A stretch of DNA of 64,000 nucleotides from Calothrix membranacea FACHB-236 (GTDB lineage Bacteria; Cyanobacteriota; Cyanobacteriia; Cyanobacteriales; Nostocaceae): NCBI RefSeq assembly GCF_014696315.1, contig NZ_JACJPX010000006.1, positions 115,713 to 179,712 of the forward strand, read 5' to 3'. Positions 46,546 through 55,856 of this stretch are shown piece by piece (position 1 is the stretch's first letter; each line of letters opens with the position of its first letter). Under the pieces are notes generated by a model. The model saw only the letters and a list, made by a program, of their open reading frames with translations, did no database searches and was not told the origin of the DNA. The translations under genes and the position numbers were made by a program.

Positions 46546-47004
46546 ACTATGACAGGTTTAACAATTAATTACTGCCTCAGGACTGATTTATTAAGAAAAA
46601 CTTAAATCTTTAGAAATTGTTAAAGAAATGTAACGCGCCCTGAAATTTTATTAATGGAAAACTGTAGAAAATTTTGTACTTCATCACAAATAACCAATAC
46701 GTTAGAGTAATCTTTTACCTTACTGTAAATTACAATCTACTAAATCAACAGTCTGGTTGAGGTAAAAGTTAGCAGAAAATTCTAGCTTTAAAATAGGGTT
46801 GACTGTTGACTGGGAAGAGTGGTTTTTATCTTTAGTTGTGGTTTTTTCCTCCCAAGGGCTAGCTTGAGAACAGAAAAAAGCTAAATTAATAGGATGAGTC
46901 TGATATCCATAGTCACCAGATATAGTGGTTTAATATAGCCCTGATAAATTTCTCAGCTAGTTCAAACGATTATTTAGATAAATTTTACTACCGTATAATT
47001 TTCA
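46546..47004. other. AT-rich intergenic region before smpB
   Basis: No gene or clear repeat is seen. It probably contains the promoters of the divergent response-regulator and smpB genes. Confidence 0.35.
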
Positions 47005-47472
47005 ATGAGCGACAAGAGCGAAGGTTACAAAGTAATTAGCGACAATCGTCAAGCCCGTTATTTGTATGAAATCCTAGAAACCTACGAAGCTGGAATTCAG
47101 CTGACGGGAACCGAGGTGAAGTCCATTCGTGCAGGTAAGGTTAATCTCCAAGATGGCTATGCTTTAATTCGCAATGGCGAAGCATGGTTAATTAATGTGC
47201 ATATTTCTCCTTACGTTGCTAGTGGACAATATTTTAATCATGAACCACGCCGTACACGCAAACTATTACTACATCGTCAAGAACTCCGCAAGCTAATTGG
47301 CAAAGTTGAACAGCAAGGTTTAACTTTAGTTCCCTTAAAAATGTACTTCAAACGTGGCTGGGTAAAAGTCAGTATAGCTCTTGGCAAAGGTAAAAAGCTG
47401 CACGATAAGCGCGACGACCTCAAACGGCGACAAGACCAACGCGACATTCAACGCGCAATCAAAAATTATTAG
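47005..47472 (+). CDS. smpB: SsrA-binding protein SmpB
   Basis: A 155-residue SmpB that delivers tmRNA to stalled ribosomes. It shows NRQARYLYEILETYEAGIQLTGTEVKSIRAGKVNLQDGYA, RKLLLHRQELRKLIGKVEQQGLTLVPLKMYF, and the basic tail KKLHDKRDDLKRRQDQRDIQRAIK. ATG 47005. No tmRNA gene is visible in the window. Confidence 0.97.
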   Translation: MSDKSEGYKVISDNRQARYLYEILETYEAGIQLTGTEVKSIRAGKVNLQDGYALIRNGEAWLINVHISPYVASGQYFNHEPRRTRKLLLHRQELRKLIGKVEQQGLTLVPLKMYFKRGWVKVSIALGKGKKLHDKRDDLKRRQDQRDIQRAIKNY

Positions 47473-47856
47473 CAGGATTGAGAGGGAACAGGGAAATTTT
47501 CATAATTAAAATGAGGAAGCTATCTCTGTGCGCGGGTTTCCTATTTTGAGCTTTAGCAATGGAGGCGCTTTACTGACGTTGATTTGTACAAGGTCGCATT
47601 TCTTCTCTGTGCAAAACGCTATGCTAACGTACTTTGTGTTAGCTTAAAAAATATTTTTATTTTTTCATAAGTAAATTTAGTTGAGCTTTTCGCAATATTT
47701 AAGGGAAGATTTTAAATCTGTTCCCTTTTCCCGGCTATTGTATATCCCGAGTGTGAGTTCTAAAACAGCTGAGTTTATCGCCGCAGATTGATTTTCTTGA
47801 TGCTGAGACTCGATACAGTGGTGAGTAACTTTGGAAGGGATGAGGAACTTTACAAC
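47473..47856. other. intergenic region before WGxxGxxG gene
   Basis: No gene is supported. A short open frame in-line with the next gene begins at 47788 but looks like leader sequence. No repeat is recognised. Confidence 0.35.
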
Positions 47857-48147
47857 ATGACGCGGAATTTAAATAAAGTAATTGGTACTGGTGTTCTCAC
47901 ATTAAGTATGGGCATTTTGACCTTAACTTCACCAGTAAAAGCCCAAACTAGCGACCCTGGAACTAGCACCGGAACTACCACTACAGCCCCAACTACAACA
48001 ACTTACGAACGCAATGATTTTGATTGGGGTTGGTTAGGCTTACTTGGCCTGTTAGGTTTAGCTGGTTTGACAGGTAAAAAACGTGATGACGAACCAACCC
48101 GTTATCGCGATCCTAGTACTCCAGGTGCTAGTACCTATAGAGAGTAA
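47857..48147 (+). CDS. WGxxGxxG-type small exported protein
   Basis: A 96-residue protein. Its signal peptide (VIGTGVLTLSMGILTLTSPVKAQ) is followed by a Thr-rich linker and the membrane-anchoring segment DWGWLGLLGLLGLAGL, then the basic KKR: the WGxxGxxG C-terminal anchor. ATG 47857 is chosen because it places the signal peptide at the N-terminus. It is probably anchored in the plasma or thylakoid membrane; the function is unknown. Confidence 0.85.
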   Translation: MTRNLNKVIGTGVLTLSMGILTLTSPVKAQTSDPGTSTGTTTTAPTTTTYERNDFDWGWLGLLGLLGLAGLTGKKRDDEPTRYRDPSTPGASTYRE

Positions 48148-48194
48148 ACAATTGATTTTTGGGGTTGAAATATGGTTCGGTTAAGGGAAAAAAA

Positions 48195-48226
48195 TAAAGG
48201 GTGAATTAAAAGATTCACCCCTTTTC
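48195..48226. terminator. bidirectional hairpin terminator
   Basis: GGGTGAAT (48199-48206) pairs with ATTCACCC (48213-48220), with AAA-rich sequence on one side and CTTTT on the other. It lies between the convergent WGxxGxxG gene and ictB and could serve both. Confidence 0.7.
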
Positions 48227-48299
48227 CTAAATTACAAGCGATATGAAAAATGCTTAACCGAACTTGACTACTAGTAGTTTGGCTGACAATTGGGTATGT

Positions 48300-49727
48300 T
48301 CAGCTGGCTGAAGGTTCGGGGTTAGTCGAATTAAACTCAGAAGTCCTATTTTTAGCTAAAGGTGTCCAGTAGCTAGCAACCAAAGCTACCAATAGCCACC
48401 AAATGCTATTCACCTCGGGACGGAACCAAACGGTATCAAAAGTACCATGAGCTAGCATACCTACCATTGAGGCGATCGCTCCAATTAACCAAAATCCTTC
48501 AACACTTCCTATTTGTCGCCAGCGTTTGATTTGTAAGTAGCCTGTATTGAAAGTCACAATCAGGAGCCACATAAAACAGCCTAAACCAACAAAGCCTGTT
48601 TCTACAGCAATTTCTAACAAAATGGAATAAGCACTTAAAGCGCTATAACGAGGCTGTTGGTAAAGGGGGTAAATTTTATTAAAAGCATTATGGCCCGGGC
48701 CAATACCTAAAATTGGGCGATCGCCAATCATCTTAAAGACAGCATCCCAAACATTACGACGGAAGTTGTTACTGCTATCTTGACGGTCAGCAAAAATACT
48801 GAAAATCCGTAAGCGTAATGGCTCAATGAATATTACTGCTAACAGTAATATTCCTAATAAACCGCCAAGAAGAATCGGCAATGACCAAGTTCGCCAGAAA
48901 GCGGGCATTTGCCAACTCCACCAATAGATTAGCAATGCCGTCGTTGCTAATACTGCGGCTACTAAACCAATCCAACCACCACGACTAAAAGTCAGTACTA
49001 AACAGGAACCGTTAACAATTAACGCTGTCAATGCTAGTGCTTTCTTACACCAGCCTTGCCATGCAAAAATTGCTACCAAGCTAAAAACTACTGCGGGCAA
49101 AAGATACCCAGCCAATAAATTGGGATTGCCTAAATAACTGTAGACTCTGGTAGTTTTGGACAAAGGTGATTCTGGATCTGTCCAAGTTGCTAATGCAGGT
49201 GCGCCAAAAAACCATTGCTGCATTCCATATACACTCACAATTAGCGACACGTGTATATAGAGAGCGATTAACCAAGAGCGTAGACGTGATGACCTCAATA
49301 CCCTTGCACAAAGGGCAAATAGCAGCAAATATAGGGTTAAAGTAACCAAATCGTTCAATGCCGCTTTTTTGACTGGTGAGAAAGCTGTGGCTATTACCGC
49401 AATTGCCCAGTAAAGTAATACCAGTAGGTGAATGGGGGTAAATGATGAGGAATTTGTTGGTGTTGCTTCATCAGATAAAGTTAGCAATAACCAAAATACT
49501 CCACAAGCTGCCAACAACAACCCAAGTAAGGTAGTTGAAACAAAGGGAGCCAGACAATATATAACGCTCAGTAAGGCAGCGGCGATTGTGTCTCCCCACT
49601 GTAGCAATATACTACTTTGCCGCCACGAAGATAACAGACCTACTATAGATCTGTATAGGTAGCTAGTAGCAAAATATTCTTTGACCGTTAAAGACGATAG
49701 AGTGAATTGTTGCCAGACTAAATTCAT
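48300..49727 (-). CDS. ictB: IctB-family membrane protein (putative bicarbonate transporter)
   Basis: A 475-residue polytopic membrane protein with about ten hydrophobic segments and the O-antigen-ligase/Wzy-C region (ILGIGPGHNAFNKIYPLY, VETGFVGLGCFMWLL). The opening FTLSSLTVKEYFATSYLYR is typical of cyanobacterial IctB. IctB was named for inorganic carbon accumulation, but its homology is to O-antigen ligases and transport is unproven. ATG 49727 is preferred to the TTG six codons upstream. Confidence 0.9.
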   Translation of the reverse strand: MNLVWQQFTLSSLTVKEYFATSYLYRSIVGLLSSWRQSSILLQWGDTIAAALLSVIYCLAPFVSTTLLGLLLAACGVFWLLLTLSDEATPTNSSSFTPIHLLVLLYWAIAVIATAFSPVKKAALNDLVTLTLYLLLFALCARVLRSSRLRSWLIALYIHVSLIVSVYGMQQWFFGAPALATWTDPESPLSKTTRVYSYLGNPNLLAGYLLPAVVFSLVAIFAWQGWCKKALALTALIVNGSCLVLTFSRGGWIGLVAAVLATTALLIYWWSWQMPAFWRTWSLPILLGGLLGILLLAVIFIEPLRLRIFSIFADRQDSSNNFRRNVWDAVFKMIGDRPILGIGPGHNAFNKIYPLYQQPRYSALSAYSILLEIAVETGFVGLGCFMWLLIVTFNTGYLQIKRWRQIGSVEGFWLIGAIASMVGMLAHGTFDTVWFRPEVNSIWWLLVALVASYWTPLAKNRTSEFNSTNPEPSAS

Positions 49728-49745
49728 AAAAAACGCTGTGATCAA

Positions 49746-50367
49746 TTAGCACGCCCGCGTAGGACTTGGACTTAATCATAATGCGGGTAGAAATAAAATG
49801 GTAATCAAGCAAATTGTCAATGGTGGAATTTGATTAACAGTCCATCATCATTATTCAGTATTGATGACTTCTAACCAGGGACTATTGACCATAATTTGAC
49901 AAATTGGCTTGCGTGCTAGTTTTCACAGCTATTTAGTCATTGAGGAAATATAATGCTGATTGTTGAGTAAAAGAAAATTTATGTTCATTCCCTATATTTT
50001 AGATACCAGCTTCTTAATGGAGGAGCTATGCGATCGCCCGCACGGGTTTAGATTAAAAATAGGGGCTGGGGAATAAAGATTTTCTATTTGGTTTTTGCTT
50101 GTTCCTATGATGAGTTTGGGAAAAGGGTGTAAGGATTTAGGGAATATTCCTTTTTTATGCTGATTTATGACATTTTTTTGGGAATTGCTGATTGGAAAAA
50201 GTGCGATATTACTGAACTATAAATTTTAGTCTCTAGTACTACTACGTTGAATGCGTAATCACATTATCTACAAGGGTTGCAGTTGTTGGGAAGCCATTAT
50301 TTGTTTACCCTGTGCTGTACTAGTCCCTTTTTCATAATTCCAGATATAAACAGTTTGTGACGTTTAC
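49746..50367. other. intergenic region between ictB and histidine kinase
   Basis: There are 620 bp with no supported gene, AT-rich, with one GCGATCGC site. I recognise no repeat or RNA. Confidence 0.35.
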
Positions 50368-51924
50368 TTACATATCATTAACTGTCTCTGCAGATGTCAC
50401 CGCTTGCAATGGCAAAGAAAGCACATAGCGGTATCCTGATTCTGGTGAACCTTGAATGGAAATTTGTCCTCCATGTAGTTCTGCTAGCTGACAGCTAAGT
50501 AATAAGCCTAAGCTTTCGCGAGACAAACCATTTTGACGTTGAGCCACATCCACTCCTGAATTCATAGTCAGGACATCTGAGTGAGGATCGTTCAAGCTTT
50601 TGGCATCCATAATTAATGGTAAGTTTCCAGCTGGCTCATGATTGTCTAGATGCAGATTGTAGGGTGATGACTCACCAGTCAATTCCAGCAGAGTTAAGGG
50701 GCTAAGACGAAAATAGGGATCGACTTCAGTGATTCCATCTCCTAACCAGGGATGGGAAACCCAAACCGTAATGTTCAACATGTTTTCTTTATAGGAAACA
50801 TGAATCCGCACCACACTACCAGTAGCAGACATTTGAATCACGCTAAAAATTAGGTGATACAGCATTTGTCTGACTTTATCTTTATCTAAAGGACAAATGC
50901 GGCTGTGTCCAGGTTCTATAGATAGACGAATATCTTGCTCGCGGCGGTTAGCAGCTTCTTCTAGAGTATTAATGGCTTGTTGACATACCATTTCAATATC
51001 TACAGGCGCTAGATTCAAATCACTGGAGTTTTCATTCATTGCTCCCAGTTCAGTAATTTCATTGACTAGGGACAGTAAATATCGACCACTATGTTGAATA
51101 ATATCGAGATATTCTCTTTGCTTAGTTGTTAACGGCCCGTAAATCTCACGCCCTAGAACACTAGCCATACCCAGTACAGATGTCAGTGGTGTGCGTAATT
51201 CCTGAGTTAGCTGTCCTAAAAGTTCTAATTTGAGTTCTTTTGTCGAAAAAGAGTCTTTTTCTAAAGCAGATGGACTGAGTTTAATCTCACTGTTACTATC
51301 ATTATTAAATGCCAAACTCAGAGGTGCTTTAGGAGCGCTGATTTCTGATTTACTCTGTAAAAGTCGATTGCGCTCAAACTCACTCATGCTCCAACGAGCG
51401 ATGATTTGTAAAAACTCAACATCTCGTGGTGTAAAGTTGCGCGGTACTAAATCCATTACCTCTAATGCACCCAGACAATGACCGGAAGCATCAATTAATG
51501 GTACTCCCAAGTAAGCCCGGATGCCATATTCCTGGATCAACTTGCTACCAGCAAGTACTGGATCGGTAATTTTATGTGTATCATTAATCTTTAAAAATTG
51601 AAAACTATCAACAACTTGGCTGGAAAAAGATTCTCTGCGTAATAGTTGACGGCTTTGTGCCAAATGATTCATCAGTCCTAGCCGAGATAAGCCGACTGCT
51701 GACTTGAACCAATGACGTTCTTGATCTACAAATCCCAAAATGGAAATAGGTGCTTCCAGAAAATGAGCAGCAGTTTGAGTTGCTTCCTCAAAGACAGGAA
51801 TTGTTTCTGACTGCCGCAAACCCAATTCGGACAATGCTTCTAGGCGTTGTTTTTCTTTTGGTTCCTGGGAAGCCCAACCATCTTTTAGGGCTAATAATTT
51901 GTTTTCCGGCTCTACCATTAGCAT
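50368..51924 (-). CDS. GAF domain histidine-kinase-like protein, degenerate catalytic core
   Basis: A 518-residue cytosolic protein. A GAF domain spans about 35-185 (PVFEEATQTAAHFLEAPISILGF, YLGVPLIDASGHCLGALEVMD), then comes a HisKA-like dimer region (about 230-295) and an HATPase-like region (about 340-515). The H-box reads LTQELRTPL with Gln241 where the phosphoacceptor His should be. The N-box (LYHLIFSVIQMS) lacks the ATP-binding Asn residues. The C-terminal SLGLLLSCQLAELHGGQISIQGSPESG is conserved. It is likely a pseudokinase or scaffold that binds signals through GAF. Start 51924 or 51918. Confidence 0.85.
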   Translation of the reverse strand: MLMVEPENKLLALKDGWASQEPKEKQRLEALSELGLRQSETIPVFEEATQTAAHFLEAPISILGFVDQERHWFKSAVGLSRLGLMNHLAQSRQLLRRESFSSQVVDSFQFLKINDTHKITDPVLAGSKLIQEYGIRAYLGVPLIDASGHCLGALEVMDLVPRNFTPRDVEFLQIIARWSMSEFERNRLLQSKSEISAPKAPLSLAFNNDSNSEIKLSPSALEKDSFSTKELKLELLGQLTQELRTPLTSVLGMASVLGREIYGPLTTKQREYLDIIQHSGRYLLSLVNEITELGAMNENSSDLNLAPVDIEMVCQQAINTLEEAANRREQDIRLSIEPGHSRICPLDKDKVRQMLYHLIFSVIQMSATGSVVRIHVSYKENMLNITVWVSHPWLGDGITEVDPYFRLSPLTLLELTGESSPYNLHLDNHEPAGNLPLIMDAKSLNDPHSDVLTMNSGVDVAQRQNGLSRESLGLLLSCQLAELHGGQISIQGSPESGYRYVLSLPLQAVTSAETVNDM

Positions 51925-52602
51925 TACTACCTTGATAATTGCTCGATACTGTAGTTTATATAACCACTGTTTGTGGATTATTATTTGCTATTTTTAAGCA
52001 TTCCCCAATTTAACCTCCGATCAACAATCTCAGAGCAAAAATTTTCCCTGAAGACTATTAACCTATAAAGTAATCGTCACCTACTTAGTAATTACCGAGA
52101 GTGAAAATTCCCCTCAGAGTTGGTGCAATCATCTTGCTTTATCTTTTACTGCTAGACAGCGTTAGTTAGACTTTCGACCTGGGTAATATAACACTAAGCA
52201 AGGATGGGACATAAAATTTGTACCATTCTTACATATATTAGGTAAATTTCTAGTGTTTAAACTGAATTTCTTTTTACCTGCAATAGCTTTAGTCTAGATT
52301 TTCCAAGTGCAATCTCTGGAAGGGTGGATATTAATGTGCAAAAATTCTGCTTGATTTTCTCAGATGAATATCAACTATGTCAAAGCTGTTGATGCTTGCA
52401 GAAAATATATAAATTAAAGAAATTATATCTGCTTGGACAAAAAATACCATTACAGCCAGATTTAGCCATATTTATGATTAAAATATTGCAAATCTTACTC
52501 ATAATGAATTTTTAGCAAATAAAGCACAAATAACTGAGCCTTAGCGGCTGAAATCATTCATTATTCACTTAAATAAAACTTGATTATTGAAATTAAAGTA
52601 AT
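51925..52602. other. AT-rich intergenic region
   Basis: Almost 680 bp without a gene lie between the divergent kinase-like and aminotransferase genes. No repeat or RNA is recognised; the promoters of both genes should be here. Confidence 0.35.
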
Positions 52603-53775
52603 ATGCCAATAAATTCAACTAGTAATAAAATTCCTTTTGTAGAGCTTAAGTTACAACATCAACCGATTCAACGTCAACTAGAAGAAGCAATTCAGGCTGT
52701 ATTAACCCAAGGAGATTTTGTTTTAGGAAAAGCACTTGCAGATTTTGAGACAGCATTTGCTGCTGCATCTGGGACAAAATATGGTGTGGGTGTAGCATCG
52801 GGAACCGATGCGATCGCTCTGGGCTTGCAAGCTTGTAATATTGGTAACGGTGATGAAGTTTTGTTACCAGTAAATACTTTTGTCGCTACTTTGATTGGAG
52901 TAATACGTGCTGGGGCCAAGCCAATTTTTGTAGATTGCGATCCCCACACCGCTTTAATTGACTTAGAAGCAGCTGCTAAGGTAGTTACGCCTCGGACTAA
53001 AGCAATTATTCCGGTACATCTTTATGGGCAGATGGTATCACCCCGAAAGTTGTTAGACTTTGCTGATACTTATGGCTTGCTAATTTTTGAAGATGCAGCC
53101 CAAGCACACCTAGCAGAACGGGAAGGATATCGTGCTGGTTCAGTGGGAATTGGGGCTGCTTATAGTTTCTACCCCAGCAAGAATTTGGGATCATTTGGGG
53201 ATGGTGGGATGCTATTGACGAGAGAACCGGAAATAGCGCAAACAATGGTGCGGTTGCGGAATTACGGTGCTGCGAAAAAGTATTTTCATACAGATTGTGG
53301 GACAAATAGCCGCCTAGATACCTTACAAGCCGCAGTATTGCTAACCAAACTACCACATTTGCAAAATTGGAATTGCGATCGCAACAGTATTGCTCAACAG
53401 TACGATCAAGAACTATTACCCTTAGCATCTGCTGGCATTCTACCGATAAAAAATGATAGCGATATAGGGCATGTATATCATCTTTATGTAATTAAAGTAG
53501 ATGATTCTTGCCCCCTCTCACGCGAGCAAATTCAAGAACAACTAGCAGCACATGGCATTCAAACAGGTATTCATTACCCAATTCCCTGTCACCTCCAGCC
53601 AGCATTTACTAATTTAGGCTATCAAGAGGGTGACTTCCCCCAAGCAGAAAAACTGGCGAAGCAAATATTATCCTTACCTATGTATCCAGGTTTAAGCAGT
53701 AGCCAAATTAAAGAAGTTGTGGCAGTAATTAGCTCAATTATTAGCGGTCAACAACAGTTAATGTACATTTCGTAG
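52603..53775 (+). CDS. DegT/DnrJ/EryC1/StrS family aminotransferase
   Basis: A 390-residue PLP enzyme of the sugar aminotransferase group. It shows IPFVELKLQHQPIQ at the start, GVGVASGTDAIALGLQ, PVHLYGQMV, the Asp of FEDAAQAHLAE, the PLP Lys in YSFYPSKNLGSFGDGGM (about 190) and NSRLDTLQAAVL. It likely aminates a keto sugar for a cell-surface glycan, in keeping with the export genes downstream. ATG 52603. Confidence 0.92.
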   Translation: MPINSTSNKIPFVELKLQHQPIQRQLEEAIQAVLTQGDFVLGKALADFETAFAAASGTKYGVGVASGTDAIALGLQACNIGNGDEVLLPVNTFVATLIGVIRAGAKPIFVDCDPHTALIDLEAAAKVVTPRTKAIIPVHLYGQMVSPRKLLDFADTYGLLIFEDAAQAHLAEREGYRAGSVGIGAAYSFYPSKNLGSFGDGGMLLTREPEIAQTMVRLRNYGAAKKYFHTDCGTNSRLDTLQAAVLLTKLPHLQNWNCDRNSIAQQYDQELLPLASAGILPIKNDSDIGHVYHLYVIKVDDSCPLSREQIQEQLAAHGIQTGIHYPIPCHLQPAFTNLGYQEGDFPQAEKLAKQILSLPMYPGLSSSQIKEVVAVISSIISGQQQLMYIS

Positions 53776-53861
53776 TTGGGAATTTATTCCTGTCAATTTA
53801 AGCACTCAAGTGCTGACTACGAAAGCATTAACTATTAATAAATTTTGCAGTGCTTAACATT

Positions 53862-54755
53862 ATGGCAATTCCACAACAACTAAAAAATACAAATACTGCA
53901 CAATTGCTCAGTTTGGCAATTTTTGGCGTTTTAATCCTACTTTATGCGCCTATATTATTGCACTGGTTAGATGGTTGGCTGCATAAGAATATTAGTACAG
54001 AGCATGAATATTTCAGCCACGGGATGATTGGTTTACCCTTTGCAGCTTACCTAGTTTGGTTAGGAAGAAAACAATGGCAAAGACTACCAGATAATATCCA
54101 TCCTCTAGGTGCTATTTTACTTTTAGTCGGGGGAGTTTTTTATTTAAGTGGTGTAACAGAATGGGTTAATCTTTCCTTACCCACTATCTTAGCGGGATTA
54201 TGTTTATGGTTTAAGGGTATACCTGGGTTACGATTACAAGGATTCCCTTTATTATTAATATTTTTAGCCACTCCCACCGCAGTACCTTACCTGATTACTC
54301 CTTACACTTTACCTCTACAAAGTTTTATTGCTGGGACGGCTGGTTTCATTTTGAATCAGTTTGGTATGGCAGTAACAGTAGATGGGGTAAATCTTTATGT
54401 AGGCGGAAGAATTGTGGAAGTCGCCCCTTATTGTGCAGGGCTGAAAATGTTGTTTACAACTATATATGTCAGCTTAATGCTGCTTTATTGGACAGATTCT
54501 TTATCTTCACGTCGGACAACTAGTTGGTTTTTCATGGTTGCTGTTGTTATTAGTATTACTGCCAATATTATTCGGAATACTGCACTCACATTTTTTCATG
54601 GCACAGGTCAAGAAGCAGCTTTTACATGGTTGCATGACAGTTGGGGTGGTGACCTTTATTCTGCTTGTATGCTGCTTTTATTAGTGCCTTTATTAAATCG
54701 CATTAATAGCTATTTCTCTACAGTTGAAGAGAGCGAAGTTCAAGCTGAGAATTAA
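53862..54755 (+). CDS. cyanoexosortase (B type)
   Basis: A 297-residue membrane protease/transpeptidase-like enzyme with about eight membrane segments. The exosortase triad is visible: Cys in VEVAPYCAGLKMLF, Arg in NIIRNTALTFFHGTG and His in WLHDSWGG. Exosortases process proteins with PEP-CTERM-like tails and are coupled to exopolysaccharide genes, as here. ATG 53862 is chosen over a GTG four codons upstream. No target protein with a clear PEP-CTERM tail is encoded in this window. Confidence 0.9.
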   Translation: MAIPQQLKNTNTAQLLSLAIFGVLILLYAPILLHWLDGWLHKNISTEHEYFSHGMIGLPFAAYLVWLGRKQWQRLPDNIHPLGAILLLVGGVFYLSGVTEWVNLSLPTILAGLCLWFKGIPGLRLQGFPLLLIFLATPTAVPYLITPYTLPLQSFIAGTAGFILNQFGMAVTVDGVNLYVGGRIVEVAPYCAGLKMLFTTIYVSLMLLYWTDSLSSRRTTSWFFMVAVVISITANIIRNTALTFFHGTGQEAAFTWLHDSWGGDLYSACMLLLLVPLLNRINSYFSTVEESEVQAEN

Positions 54756-54861
54756 ATCACTGATGCAAATATTCATGATGGCAGGATAACTGTCAATATT
54801 ACTGAACTCATGACATTCTTTAGCGCAGTAAAATCTTGCTTAAGTCTTGCAAAATTTATAA

Positions 54862-55566
54862 ATGATTTCCTTATCAAAACTTGTTAAAGACAGCCAGTGG
54901 ACTCAAGTAGTAGTGCTTTTATTATTACTACTATTATTCGCTATTGGCAGTGTTCCTGGATATGTAAAAGGAAAATGGCAATGGCAACAGCTAGCACCTG
55001 TGATTCAGCTCAAAGAATTGAAACAGATACGCAACTCAGGGTTAATTATTCCTGGTTGGCAAAATGTGGAGCAGACACAACAAGAAGTTGGCGAACATAA
55101 ATGGTCACTACAACTAATTAAAAAACAAGACTCCGACACTCAAGCCATACTGCTGTTGTTACCGCAAAATGGCCCGATGGATAAACCGGAAGTGGAGTGG
55201 ACAGAAGTTAACGGTTGGGGAAGGTCGCGTTGGGGAAAGTGGGATGTAGCGCAATATCGTTCGGCGCAATTTACTGTGAAACAGCCTAGTGCAACTAAAG
55301 TAGAAGCTAGATTCTTTCGCGCTTCGACACCACAAGCAACTTTTGGGGTGTTGCAATGGTATGCTCTCCCAGATGGCGGAAATCCATCACCTTTAAACTG
55401 GTTTTTAGCGGATCAATTAGCACAGTGGCGTAAGCAGCGAGTTCCTTGGGTTGCTGTTAGTATTCTTATTCCTATGGAACCTTTAGGTCAGGTGGAAAAG
55501 ATTTGGCCTTTAGCTGAGTCTATTGGTGAGACTGTACAAGCTGCATTAATGACGCGCTTGCTTTAG
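54862..55566 (+). CDS. cyanoexosortase system-associated protein
   Basis: A 234-residue protein with one N-terminal membrane helix (VVVLLLLLLLFAIGSVPGYV) and a periplasmic domain (SGLIIPGWQNVEQTQQEVGEHKWSLQLI, EWTEVNGWGRSRWGKWDVAQYRSAQF). It follows the exosortase gene by 106 bp on the same strand and resembles the EpsI/associated-protein role in other exosortase loci. It is probably an exosortase partner. Confidence 0.85.
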   Translation: MISLSKLVKDSQWTQVVVLLLLLLLFAIGSVPGYVKGKWQWQQLAPVIQLKELKQIRNSGLIIPGWQNVEQTQQEVGEHKWSLQLIKKQDSDTQAILLLLPQNGPMDKPEVEWTEVNGWGRSRWGKWDVAQYRSAQFTVKQPSATKVEARFFRASTPQATFGVLQWYALPDGGNPSPLNWFLADQLAQWRKQRVPWVAVSILIPMEPLGQVEKIWPLAESIGETVQAALMTRLL

Positions 55567-55856
55567 GAAAAAAATGTGGACACAGTAATGCTGTGTCCCT
55601 ATATATGTGCAGAGATAGAAATTTGAATCTGAAATATTAACGGTAATGCGATCGCTCTTTCAAAACCAAATACACTTAGTTTTATTTTGATAATTTATAC
55701 AATAATTCACCAAAATTTTACATTTAAGAATATAGTAATTTCTCGGAGACAGACGAGACATTTTAGGTATTTGCAGAGTAAAATAGCGACTCAAATAGAC
55801 CCAAGTTTGGGTCTAGCTTGCTCATAAAAAAATGCTTATAGTTTTTATTTATCAAT
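55567..55856. other. AT-rich spacer before Wza-like gene
   Basis: There are 290 bp with no gene, and one HIP1-type site near 55649. A small palindrome AGACCCAAGTTTGGGTCTAG at about 55797 could be a hairpin. No other feature is seen. Confidence 0.4.
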
